Origin: Cephalotrichum gorgonifer | Lineage: Eukaryota; Ascomycota; Sordariomycetes; Microascales; Microascaceae | Length of the DNA: 64,000 nt | Direction: 5' to 3' | NCBI GenBank assembly: GCA_900312665.1 | Contig: ONZQ02000001.1 | Location: forward strand, 4,090,346 to 4,154,345 | Shown: positions 21,302 through 31,725 of the stretch, in pieces | Layout of the letters: every line of letters begins with the position of its first letter | How positions within the stretch are numbered: the first letter of the stretch is position 1 | Translations under genes and position numbers: made by a program | Notes under the pieces: model-generated | What the model saw: the letters and a program-made list of their open reading frames with translations, nothing else | Database searches by the model: none | What the model was told of the DNA's origin: nothing

Positions 21302-22172
21302 ATGGAAGTTCGGGCGGTTTTCGGATTTAAGGAGAACGGAGCCCAGAAAGTGGCATCCAGACTAGAATGAGTGATGCCCGTGCGTGCGTGCTCATTCGGG
21401 TTTCCGTTTTCACCTTCGCTTGTCTCGACGGGGACTGATACCTTGGCGCTCCGGATAGTTACTCGTCCATACCCTCTTTTCCTATACTCTTGTGGCGCTT
21501 GGGGAGCAGAGCACGGAGGATGGGATCATCACTCTGAGTATGCAGTAATATGAAGCCTTCTCTATGTGCACATTCGCGAAGAAAAAGGGGGGGGGGGTTA
21601 TACGTCGTCTTAGATGGTGGTCGCACCTGCCTGTATGGTTCGTCGTTCGGTGTGCCTTCTGACCAGTCCACGAGGCAGGAGCGTCGCAGTGTCGCAGCCC
21701 TCTCTACGCTTGGCGCTTGGTGGTAGATGGGCAGGTACCTATGTACCTTCGTATATTTCTACCTTTCTCGTATGCCTGAATACTTGTGCATACAGATATG
21801 TTTAGTAAGGTCTCGGATGCTACTTGCCGTGACACTGGAACCCGTTTCTTGGGGTGGTATTTTGCAGGTCGTGGAGTGGCAACGAGCCCCGCTGCTGCTG
21901 CCTAGAGGCTACGCCTTCCGAAGGATTCAATCTTCGACCACCAGAAGATGGGGGCGCGCGCTTCCATGTTCCCGTTTCAACCGCGCCATCAAAGGGGCCT
22001 CTGACGTTGGCCATCCCGCCGCTCCTCCTGATCTCTTTTGACTCCCATTCTCTTTTTAACAGCCCTTCCCCTCCCCCTCCTTCGCTCCTTCCATCATCCA
22101 CCCCTTCCCCCCCCCACCCCGAATTTCATCCGTTCCCTTATTGTTCCAACCCTCCGCCCGGTGTATACCAAC
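21302..22172. other. Intergenic between two co-directional genes
   Basis: About 870 bases. The final 130 bases (22040-22172) are C/T-rich, typical of a leader just ahead of a fungal start codon. A G run (about 21588-21597) is the only simple repeat. Confidence 0.5.
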
Positions 22173-23365
22173 ATGTTAGGTCATATTGCATCAGGGGCGT
22201 CGTCCCTGCTAAAGCGGAGCTTGGAGGATGGTCTCGCAGACGAAGTAGCCAGCTGGCTTTGGCCCGTGTTGTTTCTACAATTCGTCGGCTTCTTCCCTAT
22301 CCTACTCTTAGTACGTATTTGTTTTCCTGTGTTGATTCCTCTGGTCCTGCTTATTTCCGGTGCCTCCGGGTCCCTGATTTCGGATGTCCTCAATAATACG
22401 ACTTTTACGAAACCTTCATTTCGAGGTGAACCCGATATTAACGTCTGGCACAGGTCTCGTACACCTTCGGGAGCCTCTTCCCCGCTCTCGCTATCGTCGA
22501 AGATGATACCGCACCACCCAGCTACCAAGCGCTTTCCCTCGGAGACGGCGATGTTGAGGAGGGAGGCGAAGCCCGCAACGAGCCCGCCGAAAGCGATCGT
22601 CCCATAACGTCTTCCCTCCGCAGCGTCTACAAGCTTGTCAAGTCCATCGCCGGCTGGCGCTCCCTCTTCCGCGGCCTCGCCCCCCTCCTCGTCGCTACCG
22701 GCGCCACCAACATACTCCACGGCATCATCGCCGCGCCCTTCCACTCCTTGGGCTCTTTCAACATGCTCGCCGCCGTGCCTTCGTACCTCGCCCTCGTGCA
22801 GCTCCACACCGTCTGGCTCCATGTCGTCATCACACCCTCGAACCCGCTCCCATTCTATAGGCGCCTCCCTCCCTTCGGCAAGACGCTGCGCGCGACGGCT
22901 CTCCCCTTTGCCCTCTACGCCGTGACTCTGGTGATAGCGAAGAGCATCTGGCTCGCGGTCTTTTCGGCCGTCAATCACGGCGAGACGACCGCCCATATCG
23001 GCCTGTTCACGAGCTTGATTCCCCTCGCCTTTGTGCTCTGGATCACCCTCGTGCTTCCGGCCTACATCGCTCTCCTTCGCATCCAGGCCAGCCTCCTCCC
23101 TCCGGATGAGGACCCTATCGTTCCCTTCGACCGCTCGTTTGGCGGCCGTGTAACCCCCGTGCTTTCGGTCGGCGAGGATGCTGGCAAGGACGAGAAGACG
23201 TACGCCACTCTCGGGGATGTCTGGGCGACGCTGTCGCGGCCTGCGATCTGGAGGGTAGCGAAGCTGGTTCTCAAGGCTACGGGTATTTACCTTGGCGTCA
23301 CATCTACCCTCGGCTTGGTTGCCTTCGGCACCGCTGTTCTGGGCGGTGTGAAGTTTGGCTTCTAG
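22173..23365 (+). CDS. Multi-pass membrane protein, function unassigned
   Basis: Exons 22173-22310 and 22454-23365 encode 349 residues. The 143-base intron splits the first membrane segment (WPVLFLQFVGFFPILLL / VSYTFGSLFPALAIV). Further hydrophobic segments are GLAPLLVATGATNILHGIIA (about 125-145), LPFALYAVTLVIAKSIWLAVF (about 205-225), IGLFTSLIPLAFVLWITLV (about 240-260) and a C-terminal pair ending VAFGTAVLGGVKFGF. A hydrophilic loop with acidic residues lies between the first and second segments. SVYKLVKSIAGWRSLFRGL resembles a mitochondrial-carrier repeat loop, but the three-fold carrier signature (PxD/ExxK/R) is absent. An organelle membrane is plausible; the substrate is unknown. A 398-codon antisense frame over this gene is a shadow of its codon bias. 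Confidence 0.85.
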
Positions 23366-23867
23366 GACAATGGCCACCTAGAGGACTATTGGTGATTCCG
23401 GTGATGAGGCTAGGATGCGGAATGCCGAAGGGCTTGAGCTGGAGAGATCGATCAGTCTTGGGGAGCGATTTTTCTTTGTTTATTCAACGAATAGCGCAGA
23501 TTGTAGCTCTGATGCAACACCCTCCTTTTTATAGCTGTATTCCTTAGTTCGCTTTTCTTATCTCGTCATCACGATCATGAAGTAGGCTTATCTGGAAATC
23601 TCTTTCCTATACCTCAGATCTCAATTTACACAAGAACCTCATCCATTGCAGGAGTTGAACGTAGATGTATAAGTGTATCCGGTTTGCTATTCCCACGTCG
23701 TATAAAGGCGCCCTCGTCTCGACTCGTCTTGTCTGCGGACCGTGTCGAACAGGAGTGGACCAGCCCCGTGAAGCGGATCCCACCCGAGCCCCCAAAGCTA
23801 CCTCATGCGGTGCCCCGTTACCACCTCAGGAGGGTGTAATAACATCATGCTCCGGCTTAAACGCGCA
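23366..23867. other. 3' intergenic region between convergent genes
   Basis: About 500 bases between the membrane-protein gene and the thioesterase gene. No gene is seen. Confidence 0.5.
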
Positions 23868-24540
23868 CTACGCCTTACCCGCACTGATGCTAACCACGCT
23901 ATGCTCGGCGACCACCAAAACAGTGCCGTCGGCCTCCCTCTTGATCTCTGCCCTGATGGTCGCCATCCTTTTGCCGATCCCTAAGACCTCACAGTCCACC
24001 CTCACCGTCTCCCCGAGTGGCGCGGGCTGGAGGAAGGTCAGGGAGAGGTTGCGCGAGATGCCGAGGTAGATCCATGAGGGCGAGTTCACGAGGCAGATGG
24101 GGAGGGTGGTCAGGTAGTCCAAAAGAGTCGCAGCTGCACCGCCGCTGAGGTTGCCGATGGTGTTGCAGTGGGATTTCTGAACCGTGTAGTGAAAGGAGGC
24201 GCGAGGCGTTGGGGTGGCGGAAGACGAGATGTAGGTTACGAAGGGGATGACGGAGACGTTGAAGGGCTGTGAGGATGGGGGGTAAGGGGGGTTAATATCA
24301 GCAGCTCTTGCTATAATATACGTGTAAGGAGGACCATGTGCTACAAAAAAAGGGCGAGAGGGGGGCGAGGGTAGACGTGGAGGGTTCTGTTCGTGGCGTT
24401 CATACCTTTGGGACCAACACGCCGGCGACACCTCCCTCTCTCTCCCCAACAGAGAGCCACATCTTGATCTTCTCCTCACCGGTGGCCTTTAGATAGCGCT
24501 CCACGTCTGGCGTGTCCTGGACATACTTTTTCGGCGCCAT
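23868..24540 (-). CDS. Hotdog-fold thioesterase (4HBT/PaaI type, ACOT13-like)
   Basis: Exons 24540-24406 and 24266-23868 encode 177 residues. The start MAPKKYVQDTPDVERYLKAT joins after a 139-base intron to PFNVSVIPFVTYIS. The hotdog core is clear: HCNTIGNLSGGAAATLLDYLTTLPI is the long central helix with the GNLSGG turn seen in 4HBT enzymes, followed by strands YLGISRNLSLTFLQPAPLGETVRVDCEVLGIGKRMATIRAEI. Enzymes of this group hydrolyse acyl-CoA thioesters. The catalytic-helix Asp/Asn is probably in LLDYL. No PTS1 or import signal is obvious (ends SISAGKA), so location is open. The intron carries short stretches able to read through, but splicing gives the cleaner family match. Confidence 0.88.
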
Positions 24541-25810
24541 GATGAGGGTGGTATGGGTAATGCAAGAAATGATAATACGCGTACTAATTCTAACGAGCGT
24601 CTATCGCCTATAAGCAGGACGAGACGCAGAGTTCGATGGGGAAGGGGAGTAGCCTCCAAGGACTTGGTTTTATATACGAGCAGGGGGGGAGTCGAATATA
24701 AATAAGAGTAGTTATAGGTACACTGCCCGGAATGCCAGGCGCGCAATCCTACGCGCCGGGGCGCAGCTCCCGATCAAGACATTAGATTCAGCGGAATGTC
24801 CACTCCGTCAGAGTATAAGATCGGGGATCTTAGCTCTATACGGCAAGCGGGATCCTTTCGAGCGGGGCCCCGAAAACGTACGACGTTAGTTTAATACTCG
24901 CTTTGCCGAATTAGGGAGTAGTAAGTCGTAATTGCAGCCCTGCAGGCGGGTGATGCTGTCGCAGCGAGCGCCTTGAAAAGGACCCGGATGTTGCGGCCCA
25001 TGGCGCGAGATTCTGGGTGCCGTCCCTGCAAGGTCCACCCACAGTACGCGTACTTGCACCGTGTAATACGACGCCCAAAATTCGTATTTATAGGCAGGAA
25101 TGCTGCCCAGCCCTGCGATATGCGCCACGGATGACATGCGCTTACAAGTACTTGTTCGCTCGTCCAAGTATTAATAGCAACATCCCGGTGATAGACTGTC
25201 TCGATGGTCGAACGGAGTCGAGTTGATAAATCGATCCGATCTGCATATTTCGTTCGAGAGATCTTTACTGGATAACAAAGATTACCAGCTAGCAATGTGC
25301 GAGCAATCAGAAGGTGGGAGCACAGGCGGATGGATGGAGAGATCCATGGCCAGGTATATTAATATCACCTTCCATAATAAGAGACCTTATAATACAACAT
25401 GAAAGTGTGAAGTGATACGTAGTAGAATTGGGAACCATGGACGTTGAAATATTACTAACACGCTGGGACGACGACGGACCTGTTAGCGCGGCCGAGGCCC
25501 CCTGCGACTGAATACCTCGGCCCACCCCGGCCGTTGGGTGCGTCGTGCCTGTGCCCGTGCATGCGCAAGACCAATCGATAGCCGGACCCGGAGCTCTAAT
25601 GGGACATGTCGCTCATGAGCGACAACCGCCACCATCCATCATTCTCGACCTCATCCTCACCCTCATCCTCCACCCGCCAAAGTCCACGATCCTAAACTCC
25701 AATTCATAACCGCGCCACTTACCTACACGACCGCGTCGAAATCAATCCAACACTAGCCATTTAGTGGAACCGAGCACGCCAGCCGAAAGGCGGCTCCCAA
25801 CGCCGCCAAA
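24541..25810. other. Intergenic between divergent thioesterase and PEX12
   Basis: These 1.27 kb hold both promoters. A C/A-rich leader (about 25660-25810) precedes PEX12. Nothing else is supported. Confidence 0.5.
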
Positions 25811-27136
25811 ATGGAGTTCGTCGCGGCCCTCCAGGCCTCAATCGACGACCAGAAGCCGTCCCTCTTCGAGCTACTCTCCGAACAGGAGCTTTCCGGCCTC
25901 CTCCCGCCCACCGTCCGCTACCTCCTCACCCTCGCCACTCACCGCTACCCCCGCCACCTCCTCCGCGCCCTCAACTCCTTCGACGAGCTCTACGCCCTCC
26001 TCATGCTCGTCGTCGAGCGCCACTACCTGCGCACCCGCGGCGGCAGCTTCACGGAGAACTTCTACGGCCTGAAGAGGGAGAAGGCCCTGTCGGCCGAGAT
26101 ACCCCGCGCGAGCATCGCCGCCCCCGACGCCGTCAAGGATGCCCTGCGACTCGACGGCGCCGACGTGTGGAGGAATCTGGCCGTCTCGGTCGGCGTGCCG
26201 TACCTGAAGAGGAAGCTGGACGAGGGCTACGATATCAACGCCCCGCGCGCCCTCCTGGGCGTCGCGTACACCCGCATGCCCGAGAACCCCTCGTGGGGGG
26301 ACTGGATCGCGCATTACTACCGCCGGTTCTTGCTGCGCGTGTACCCGAGCGTCAACGCCGCGTACTACCTCGCCGTGCTGGGCTTCAACCTCGCCTACCT
26401 GTTCGACAACACGAAGTACCATGACCCCCTCATGTGGCTCATCGGGACGAGGGTGAGGAGGATGACACAGGCGGATTTCCGCGCCGCCGAGAAGCTCGCC
26501 GCGGGGGCGAAGTCGCGGGGCGGTGCGCCGGGGCTACGGACGCTGCTGACGTCGCCGAGGGCGATGGGGTCCGCGGCGCTGTCGGGGCTGTCGGTCGCTC
26601 TCCCTATGAGTATATTCGCGCTCAAGTTCCTAGAGTGGTGGCACGCGTCGGACTTCGCTAAGCAGCTGGGCCGGAAGGCGGCGGAGGGCGTCGAGTTGCC
26701 GCCGCCCGTCGTCTCGGCCTCGGTGCCAGCGAAAAAGGGGAGTAAAGGAACGGCAGCCGTACGGGGTGGAGTAGGTAAGGGTTTGGAGGGCAACGGCGAG
26801 GAAGAGGAGGGCAGGGAAGGTGGGAGTGGTGGCCCCCGCGCGGAGGACGCGCCGGTCGCGACGCCATCTATGCTTCCTATCCTCACCGTTAAGACGCCCT
26901 CCGACTCATCAATGTGTCCCATTTGCGAGGGCGATATCGTCACAGCGACAGCGTGCCAGACGGGTGTAGTGTACTGCTATACCTGTGTCCACAGGTGGAT
27001 AGAGGGAGTGCACCCGAAGCAAGAAGAGTTCATGGCCGACAGGGTGGGCAAGTGGGAGAGCGGCAAAGGGAGGTGCGCCGTGACGGGGCGGCGTGTTCTA
27101 GGGGGCACCGAGGGGCTCAGGAGGATCATGATTTAG
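25811..27136 (+). CDS. pex12: Peroxisomal RING ubiquitin ligase, peroxin 12
   Basis: A single-exon frame of 441 residues. The N-terminus (FVAALQASIDDQKPSLFELLSEQEL; RYLLTLATHRYPRHLLRALNSFDELYALLMLVVERHYLRTRGGSFTENFYGLKR) is the family's membrane-embedded helical domain. Further membrane helices are AAYYLAVLGFNLAYLF and SGLSVALPMSIFALKFLEWW. The C-terminal zinc-binding RING-like domain (about 369-430) has CPICEGDI, CQTGVVYCYTCVHRWI, then a later Cys in KGRCAVTG; like other PEX12 proteins it lacks a full set of eight ligands. PEX12 acts with PEX2 and PEX10 in the peroxisomal membrane to monoubiquitinate the PEX5 receptor for recycling. A low-complexity Gly/Glu linker (about 310-345) precedes the RING. 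Confidence 0.94.
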   Translation: MEFVAALQASIDDQKPSLFELLSEQELSGLLPPTVRYLLTLATHRYPRHLLRALNSFDELYALLMLVVERHYLRTRGGSFTENFYGLKREKALSAEIPRASIAAPDAVKDALRLDGADVWRNLAVSVGVPYLKRKLDEGYDINAPRALLGVAYTRMPENPSWGDWIAHYYRRFLLRVYPSVNAAYYLAVLGFNLAYLFDNTKYHDPLMWLIGTRVRRMTQADFRAAEKLAAGAKSRGGAPGLRTLLTSPRAMGSAALSGLSVALPMSIFALKFLEWWHASDFAKQLGRKAAEGVELPPPVVSASVPAKKGSKGTAAVRGGVGKGLEGNGEEEEGREGGSGGPRAEDAPVATPSMLPILTVKTPSDSSMCPICEGDIVTATACQTGVVYCYTCVHRWIEGVHPKQEEFMADRVGKWESGKGRCAVTGRRVLGGTEGLRRIMI

Positions 27137-27442
27137 ATTGGGGGTTGGGGTTGAGCTGTTCCGTTGGTAGTTCGGCATTGCATCGTTCCACTGGGGACAA
27201 GGCGTTAGGTTTGCTTCCGAGGCCGGAGGAGGAGGTTGGTTACGTGTCATACACTGCTAGATCCTGGCGAGTTGTCGTTCGGGAAGAATGTATTATACCC
27301 ATAGAAGACTGTAGGGCTAGCCCTTGCCGTTTATTTTACCAAGCAGACTTACGGCCGTCCTGAACCTGTAAACTCTTCGCCCCGTACCGACCCACCGGCT
27401 TTGTCTGGCTACCAAATGTCACCTTGAACTCCTTGTAAATTC
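27137..27442. other. 3' intergenic region between convergent PEX12 and Clr2-like genes
   Basis: Some 306 bases with no reading frame of interest. Confidence 0.5.
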
Positions 27443-29401
27443 CTACTGAGACACCATCCCAGTTCCGACTTCCCATCTCCCCTCTACCTCTTCCCTCATC
27501 TGCGGCTCGAATCCAAACACCGTATTATGTGGGATCGAGTCTCCGGCCGTGACAACCCTATTAAGCCTACATCCAATGTTCTTCGTAGCCCCCGCCGCCG
27601 AGTCCAACCTCCCATTCAGCGCCGGCACTACCGCAGTGCGGTCGCCTCTCGCAACTGAGCTCGCAAAATCAGCGGGCGTGAGTATCGGTGCTAGGAGATG
27701 CGTGGGGTAGAACCTCCCCCTGACATCCACCTCCTTAAACAACATGTCGGGGTTAAGCACGTTCCAGCTCAGTGGCTTATCGGGCGCCACGCTCTTTCGC
27801 CAGATGGACTCCTCTCTCAGAGCGCGCGGAAGGGCATCATCGGGGATGCCGCCGGGCTGGGCCTCATACCACTCGCGGAGTTGGTAAAGGGTGCCACGGA
27901 AGAGGACGACCCTTCCAGTCGGTTGCTCTTGCGCGATGATCGTCTTGAGGCCGAAGTACGCGATCCTGGCCGCGTGGTACGGTGGCGGGAGAACCACGCG
28001 GAGGGTGTCGCCAACCTCGATACGTTCGGCACCGAGGAAGACGCCGCGATAAGACGCCATGTTTTCCTTCTGAGCGAGCTTAGTGAATAGTGAGAAAGAC
28101 TGATCGATCTTGAGCGCCGCAAGCTTGGACGCGTCTAGGAGTATGACGCCGAGTTCCTTCTTTGCCTCCTCAGCGGCCAAGTTACCCAGCATCGCCTCCC
28201 AGGGCACTTCGTCATACGTGCGGTCCTTCAAGTCGTTTGACGTGACGGGCGGCACTGTAAATGCCTGGAATGGTCGGAGGTCGGCATCCTGCTTGGGGAC
28301 CGCAGGTTGCGGGGAGCGGTTATGGCCGATAGGAAGGACTTGATGTGTTCCATTCGCTGACTGGACAATGAGACCCAGTCTCCAGCTCGGCCCGTTGGTG
28401 TACCAGACAAGCTCTCCACTTCGGTAGAGCAGAGAAGAGGCCGCCTGTGCACGTTGCTGGGGGTTTGCTGGCTGATTCTGAACTTGACTCTGAATTTGAG
28501 TCTGAACTTGACTCTGAACTTGATTCTGAGCTTGGTTCTGAGCTTGGTTCTGAGCTTGATTCTGAGCTTGACTGTGAGCTTGGCTCTGAACCTGATCTTG
28601 GATTTGGGGCGGCACCGGCGGGGCTGCCGCGACCGCTCTGGGTTGGGAAGCCGTGGGGTTGAAAGGGGCCGGGGACTGAGTTGTGACTAGAGGAGCACCC
28701 TTTAGGCTGAGCAGTTGCATCTTGATCTGGGGATTAAGCTCAGAAATCTGAACGCCCTGGGCGGTAAGACTGGCTATAGCTTTCGCATAGGGTGTTTGCT
28801 GCGGTTCCGGGCGCGGTTCCTCGCTAGTCTTTGGTCTCGCCACCGACTCGTCCTCACCGGCCAACGTGCCGCGGTCCGTAGCAGGGGGGACGTTGCAGTG
28901 GACGCAGCAGCAGTCTCTGCGATCTCCCGAGCTACTGAGGAGCCAGAGAAGGTGCACGCCAAACTCCTGTGGCGACTTGAAGAGCTTCCCCTTCACCGGG
29001 TACCCGGAGACCCAGAGATGCTTTGACTTCTCGTACAGCCAATAGTTCCGCGGAAAGTCCACGTACCACGGCAGACCCTCTATCGAAGCAAGTACGTCAG
29101 CAGGGGGACCTCGTGGCGGGCTAAAGTAAAGTCTGAGGCGAAGCAACGAAAACCTACCGTTGGGCAGCGGAGCGATCTCTTGCTTGAGCAGAATGCCAAG
29201 CTTCACCCTCCACTCGATGAACCGCACGTCATCCTCCGCCAGGCGAACCATCTGGGGTTTCGCCCGAGTCACCTTCTCCGAAACATCCTTGGCCGGCTTC
29301 TTCGCTGGCTTGGGGGGCTCAGCGGGCCAGTAGCCGGGCCCAGTATCGCAGCCGTCGCTGCGGCAGACCTTGATAACGGTGTACTCTGTTTGCGCTGCCA
29401 T
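27443..29401 (-). CDS. clr2: Clr2-like transcription-silencing protein
   Basis: Two exons, 29401-29158 and 29079-27443, give 626 residues after removing a 78-base, stopless intron (29080-29157, GTAGGT...GCTGAC...GATAG). This joins PLPN to EGLPWYVDFPRNYWLYEKSKHLW, a Clr2-type N-terminal block continuing KGKLFKSPQEFGVHLLWLL ... CCCVHC. A Gln/Asn/Val repeat (about 240-285) separates it from the C-terminal domain (GELVWYTNGPSWRLGLIVQ; YDEVPWEAMLGNL; YRGVFLGAERIEVGDTLRV; AARIAYFGLKTIIA), a BAH-like fold. In fission yeast Clr2 is a subunit of the SHREC deacetylase/remodelling complex that silences heterochromatin; conservation of that role is inferred. The assignment rests on memory of domain motifs, not a search. 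Confidence 0.78.
   Translation of the reverse strand: MAAQTEYTVIKVCRSDGCDTGPGYWPAEPPKPAKKPAKDVSEKVTRAKPQMVRLAEDDVRFIEWRVKLGILLKQEIAPLPNGRFSLLRLRLYFSPPRGPPADVLASIEGLPWYVDFPRNYWLYEKSKHLWVSGYPVKGKLFKSPQEFGVHLLWLLSSSGDRRDCCCVHCNVPPATDRGTLAGEDESVARPKTSEEPRPEPQQTPYAKAIASLTAQGVQISELNPQIKMQLLSLKGAPLVTTQSPAPFNPTASQPRAVAAAPPVPPQIQDQVQSQAHSQAQNQAQNQAQNQAQNQVQSQVQTQIQSQVQNQPANPQQRAQAASSLLYRSGELVWYTNGPSWRLGLIVQSANGTHQVLPIGHNRSPQPAVPKQDADLRPFQAFTVPPVTSNDLKDRTYDEVPWEAMLGNLAAEEAKKELGVILLDASKLAALKIDQSFSLFTKLAQKENMASYRGVFLGAERIEVGDTLRVVLPPPYHAARIAYFGLKTIIAQEQPTGRVVLFRGTLYQLREWYEAQPGGIPDDALPRALREESIWRKSVAPDKPLSWNVLNPDMLFKEVDVRGRFYPTHLLAPILTPADFASSVARGDRTAVVPALNGRLDSAAGATKNIGCRLNRVVTAGDSIPHNTVFGFEPQMREEVEGRWEVGTGMVSQ
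28471..28604 (-). repeat. 12-base coding minisatellite (Gln-Ala-Gln-Asn type)
   Basis: Inside the Clr2-like gene a 12-base unit encoding Q-A-Q-N/S or Q-V-Q-S recurs about ten times with drift. On the plus strand it appears as TTGATTCTGAGC variants. It expands a disordered linker between the two conserved domains. Confidence 0.8.
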
Positions 29402-30160
29402 TGTGGCCGGGGCGTGCTTGGTTGTGGTGTGTATGTGGAAAGGGAGCCGGGGGGAGGTGGATATAATTAGGCAGTGCTAGGAGGAAGGTGAGCTGGGTGC
29501 ACCTGCCGACCACCGTGGTTGCTACCCGGTGACGACAGAGCGCGACTTCCCTTACGTCCAGCGCAGTTGTCCTATCGGGCGGTAGACAGGCGGCAAACGA
29601 CAACTTTGCTGAAGGCTCGATAAACTCGTATGAGAATCTTTCAACAATTCAACCAATGTCCTGAAATTGTCGTTATGCCCGGGTTATACAGTTAGTATAA
29701 AGTCTAGAGCCAGTGTATCCAAAAGATGAAGCTTGGAACGTGGAAACAACAGGTGAGGATGATTGGTGGTGGCGGATGGTGGATGGTACAAGTCCTGGGG
29801 TTGGCTATTATGCCAACGAGAGGTACTGCTCTCAAATAATTCACAGGCCTATATTAAGGAGGACCTAGGAACACGAGTAGTTGCCTCTGGTCCAAATATT
29901 CTCCTGTCACAAAAGTATCACTGGAAGCTAAGCTATGTTGTTTGCAGCTTCACTTTGAACAAGCACGTCGCAAGCGTGTGATTAGTCATCTCATCGTTAT
30001 GTTGAGAGGTCCGTGTACAAGGGTAATACTAAGAATTATTTACTCTCTATTACTCGTGACATCCCATGTCCCATTCACTCTTGTCTCGATCTCTGCAAAA
30101 TAGTACTAGTCATATCGTCATTAATGAAGTCGCAAAGACCTAGATCTATCTGCATAACTT
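29402..30160. other. Intergenic between tandem Clr2-like and seven-helix genes
   Basis: About 760 bases containing the Clr2-like promoter. A C/T-rich leader abuts the Clr2 start (its minus-strand 5' side, about 29402-29470). No gene is seen. Confidence 0.5.
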
Positions 30161-31725
30161 TCACAGCCCAGATCCACCGTGCCAACTCGAGTCCGACTTC
30201 CGGGTACCCTGAATCCACGCCTCCGCATCCACATACCTGTCGCTTCCACGACTCGTCGCAGGGGGGACCGTCAACACGAGCTGGCTAGCATTATTGCCCG
30301 CAATTGTTGGCCTCAGGGGGATCGTTCGAAGCTCGTGGCCGGTAGACCTACTCTCCCACTTGCGCTTTAGCCATCTAGGTGCGAACTTAGCCCAGATGTA
30401 TCGCAGGGAGCTCTCGGTAGTCCCGAAGACGAGGAGGATGATGAATGCGGGGACGACTCCCGGGATGAAGAGATAGAACTCCCCCCCTACTCGACTCGTG
30501 CTGAGATCGGGTTCGGTGCGGAGTGTGGCGGCTTTGGTGAAACCGATGGATCTCACCTGGTATATGATGGCGGTTATTTGAAACGCCCTGTGACCCGAGT
30601 TAGCGAGATGGGGTCCGAGGTGTAGGATAAAGACGGGGGAACGCTTGAAAGGCAGTACGGAGCGGAGTTACCTACGCCACCGATAAGAAGGCGATGGTAA
30701 GTCTCGTGACGAGCCACCGGTCGTATACCTTCCCGGGCGACGTCCCACTTACACCAGCCCCCTCACTACCTTGCCAGGATCCGTGCCTGACGTGCCACGC
30801 TAACATATTATACCTCGAATGGATGTACTTCCCCAGGATCGCGAGCAACGTGATGCTGGTCCCTATCATACCGATGGCCACTGGCGTCCTGTTAGCCGCC
30901 GAATGATGCACTTGAAACGAGCCCGGGCAAGGATCAAAACTTACTTGTGAAATCTGCGATGACGAGGAATGCTACCCTCGACTGTCGAATAGCCTCGACC
31001 TCGAGGAGGCACAGCAAGATGGCCGGGACGATGAAGGCAGCCATCTTCGCCGCGATAGTGGTGCGGTGCCTGATCCGTTCTTGACCTTGCAGGTTGAAAA
31101 TCGAATGAGCAAGCGCTACGGCCCTGGACTCCAGTTAGCTACGGTCCGTACACTCCGGCTGATGCGTTGCCTACGTCGGGATCATACCAAAGGAAGGCAA
31201 CCATCGCCAACACACTAAATGAGTAGAACTCTGTTTCCTCATGGGCCTATTGGTCAGCAGTCCTTTCGTCCAGGATGGAGTGATGGCGGGTGTAGCCGTA
31301 CGGATATAGCTAAGCACACGATCGATCCCCGTGGCCTGTCCGACGATAGTCAGCTCCGGATTGTCCGCATCCGCTACGACGCGGTGGAACCGTTCGATCC
31401 TGGTATCTCTCCACCAGATGATGGTACGGATCAGCAGTATCATCGTGGCAGTCGCCCCGATGGTAGTGAGGTAGGCCATGAGCGCGACGTCTTTAAGGCG
31501 AACAACACATGGTCAGTTTCTGGGCCTGAGGATTGACTTATACACCTGGGGACGGGACCGGGGACGAAGACGGGGAAGTTCTACGGCAAGATACGTACAT
31601 GTGAACCACTTGCGGTGCACGAACATTAGCCATATCATGAGAAGACCGGATAAGAGGCAGAATATGGACAGGACGAGAATGCCTATTCCTAGCGGCAGTC
31701 CCTCCCGTGGAAGTTGGACGCCCAT
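30161..31725 (-). CDS. Orphan seven-helix membrane protein (receptor-like)
   Basis: Six exons were rebuilt by hand: 31725-31599, 31490-31302, 31230-31175, 31128-30945, 30880-30676 and 30587-30161, totalling 395 residues with consistent phase at every junction. Seven hydrophobic segments result: GIGILVLSIFCLLSGLLMIWLMF; YVALMAYLTTIGATATMILLI; YIQFYSFSVLAMVAFLW; AAKMAAFIVPAILLCLLE; FTMAIGMIGTSITLLAILG; LTIAFLSVAAFQITAIIY; FYLFIPGVVPAFIILLVFG. A basic, Ser/Thr-rich tail of about 100 residues follows. Topology is that of a G-protein-coupled receptor or a fungus-specific seven-helix family, but I recognise no diagnostic motif (no CFEM domain, no pheromone or cAMP receptor signature). Intron 3 (31129-31174) is only 46 bases. 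Other splice choices are possible there. Confidence 0.7.

Noticed and set aside
22181..23377. 398-codon minus-strand open frame
   Set aside because: It is antisense to the multi-pass membrane protein; its Glu/Gly/Arg-rich composition is what GC-biased codons give on the opposite strand, and it shows no domain.
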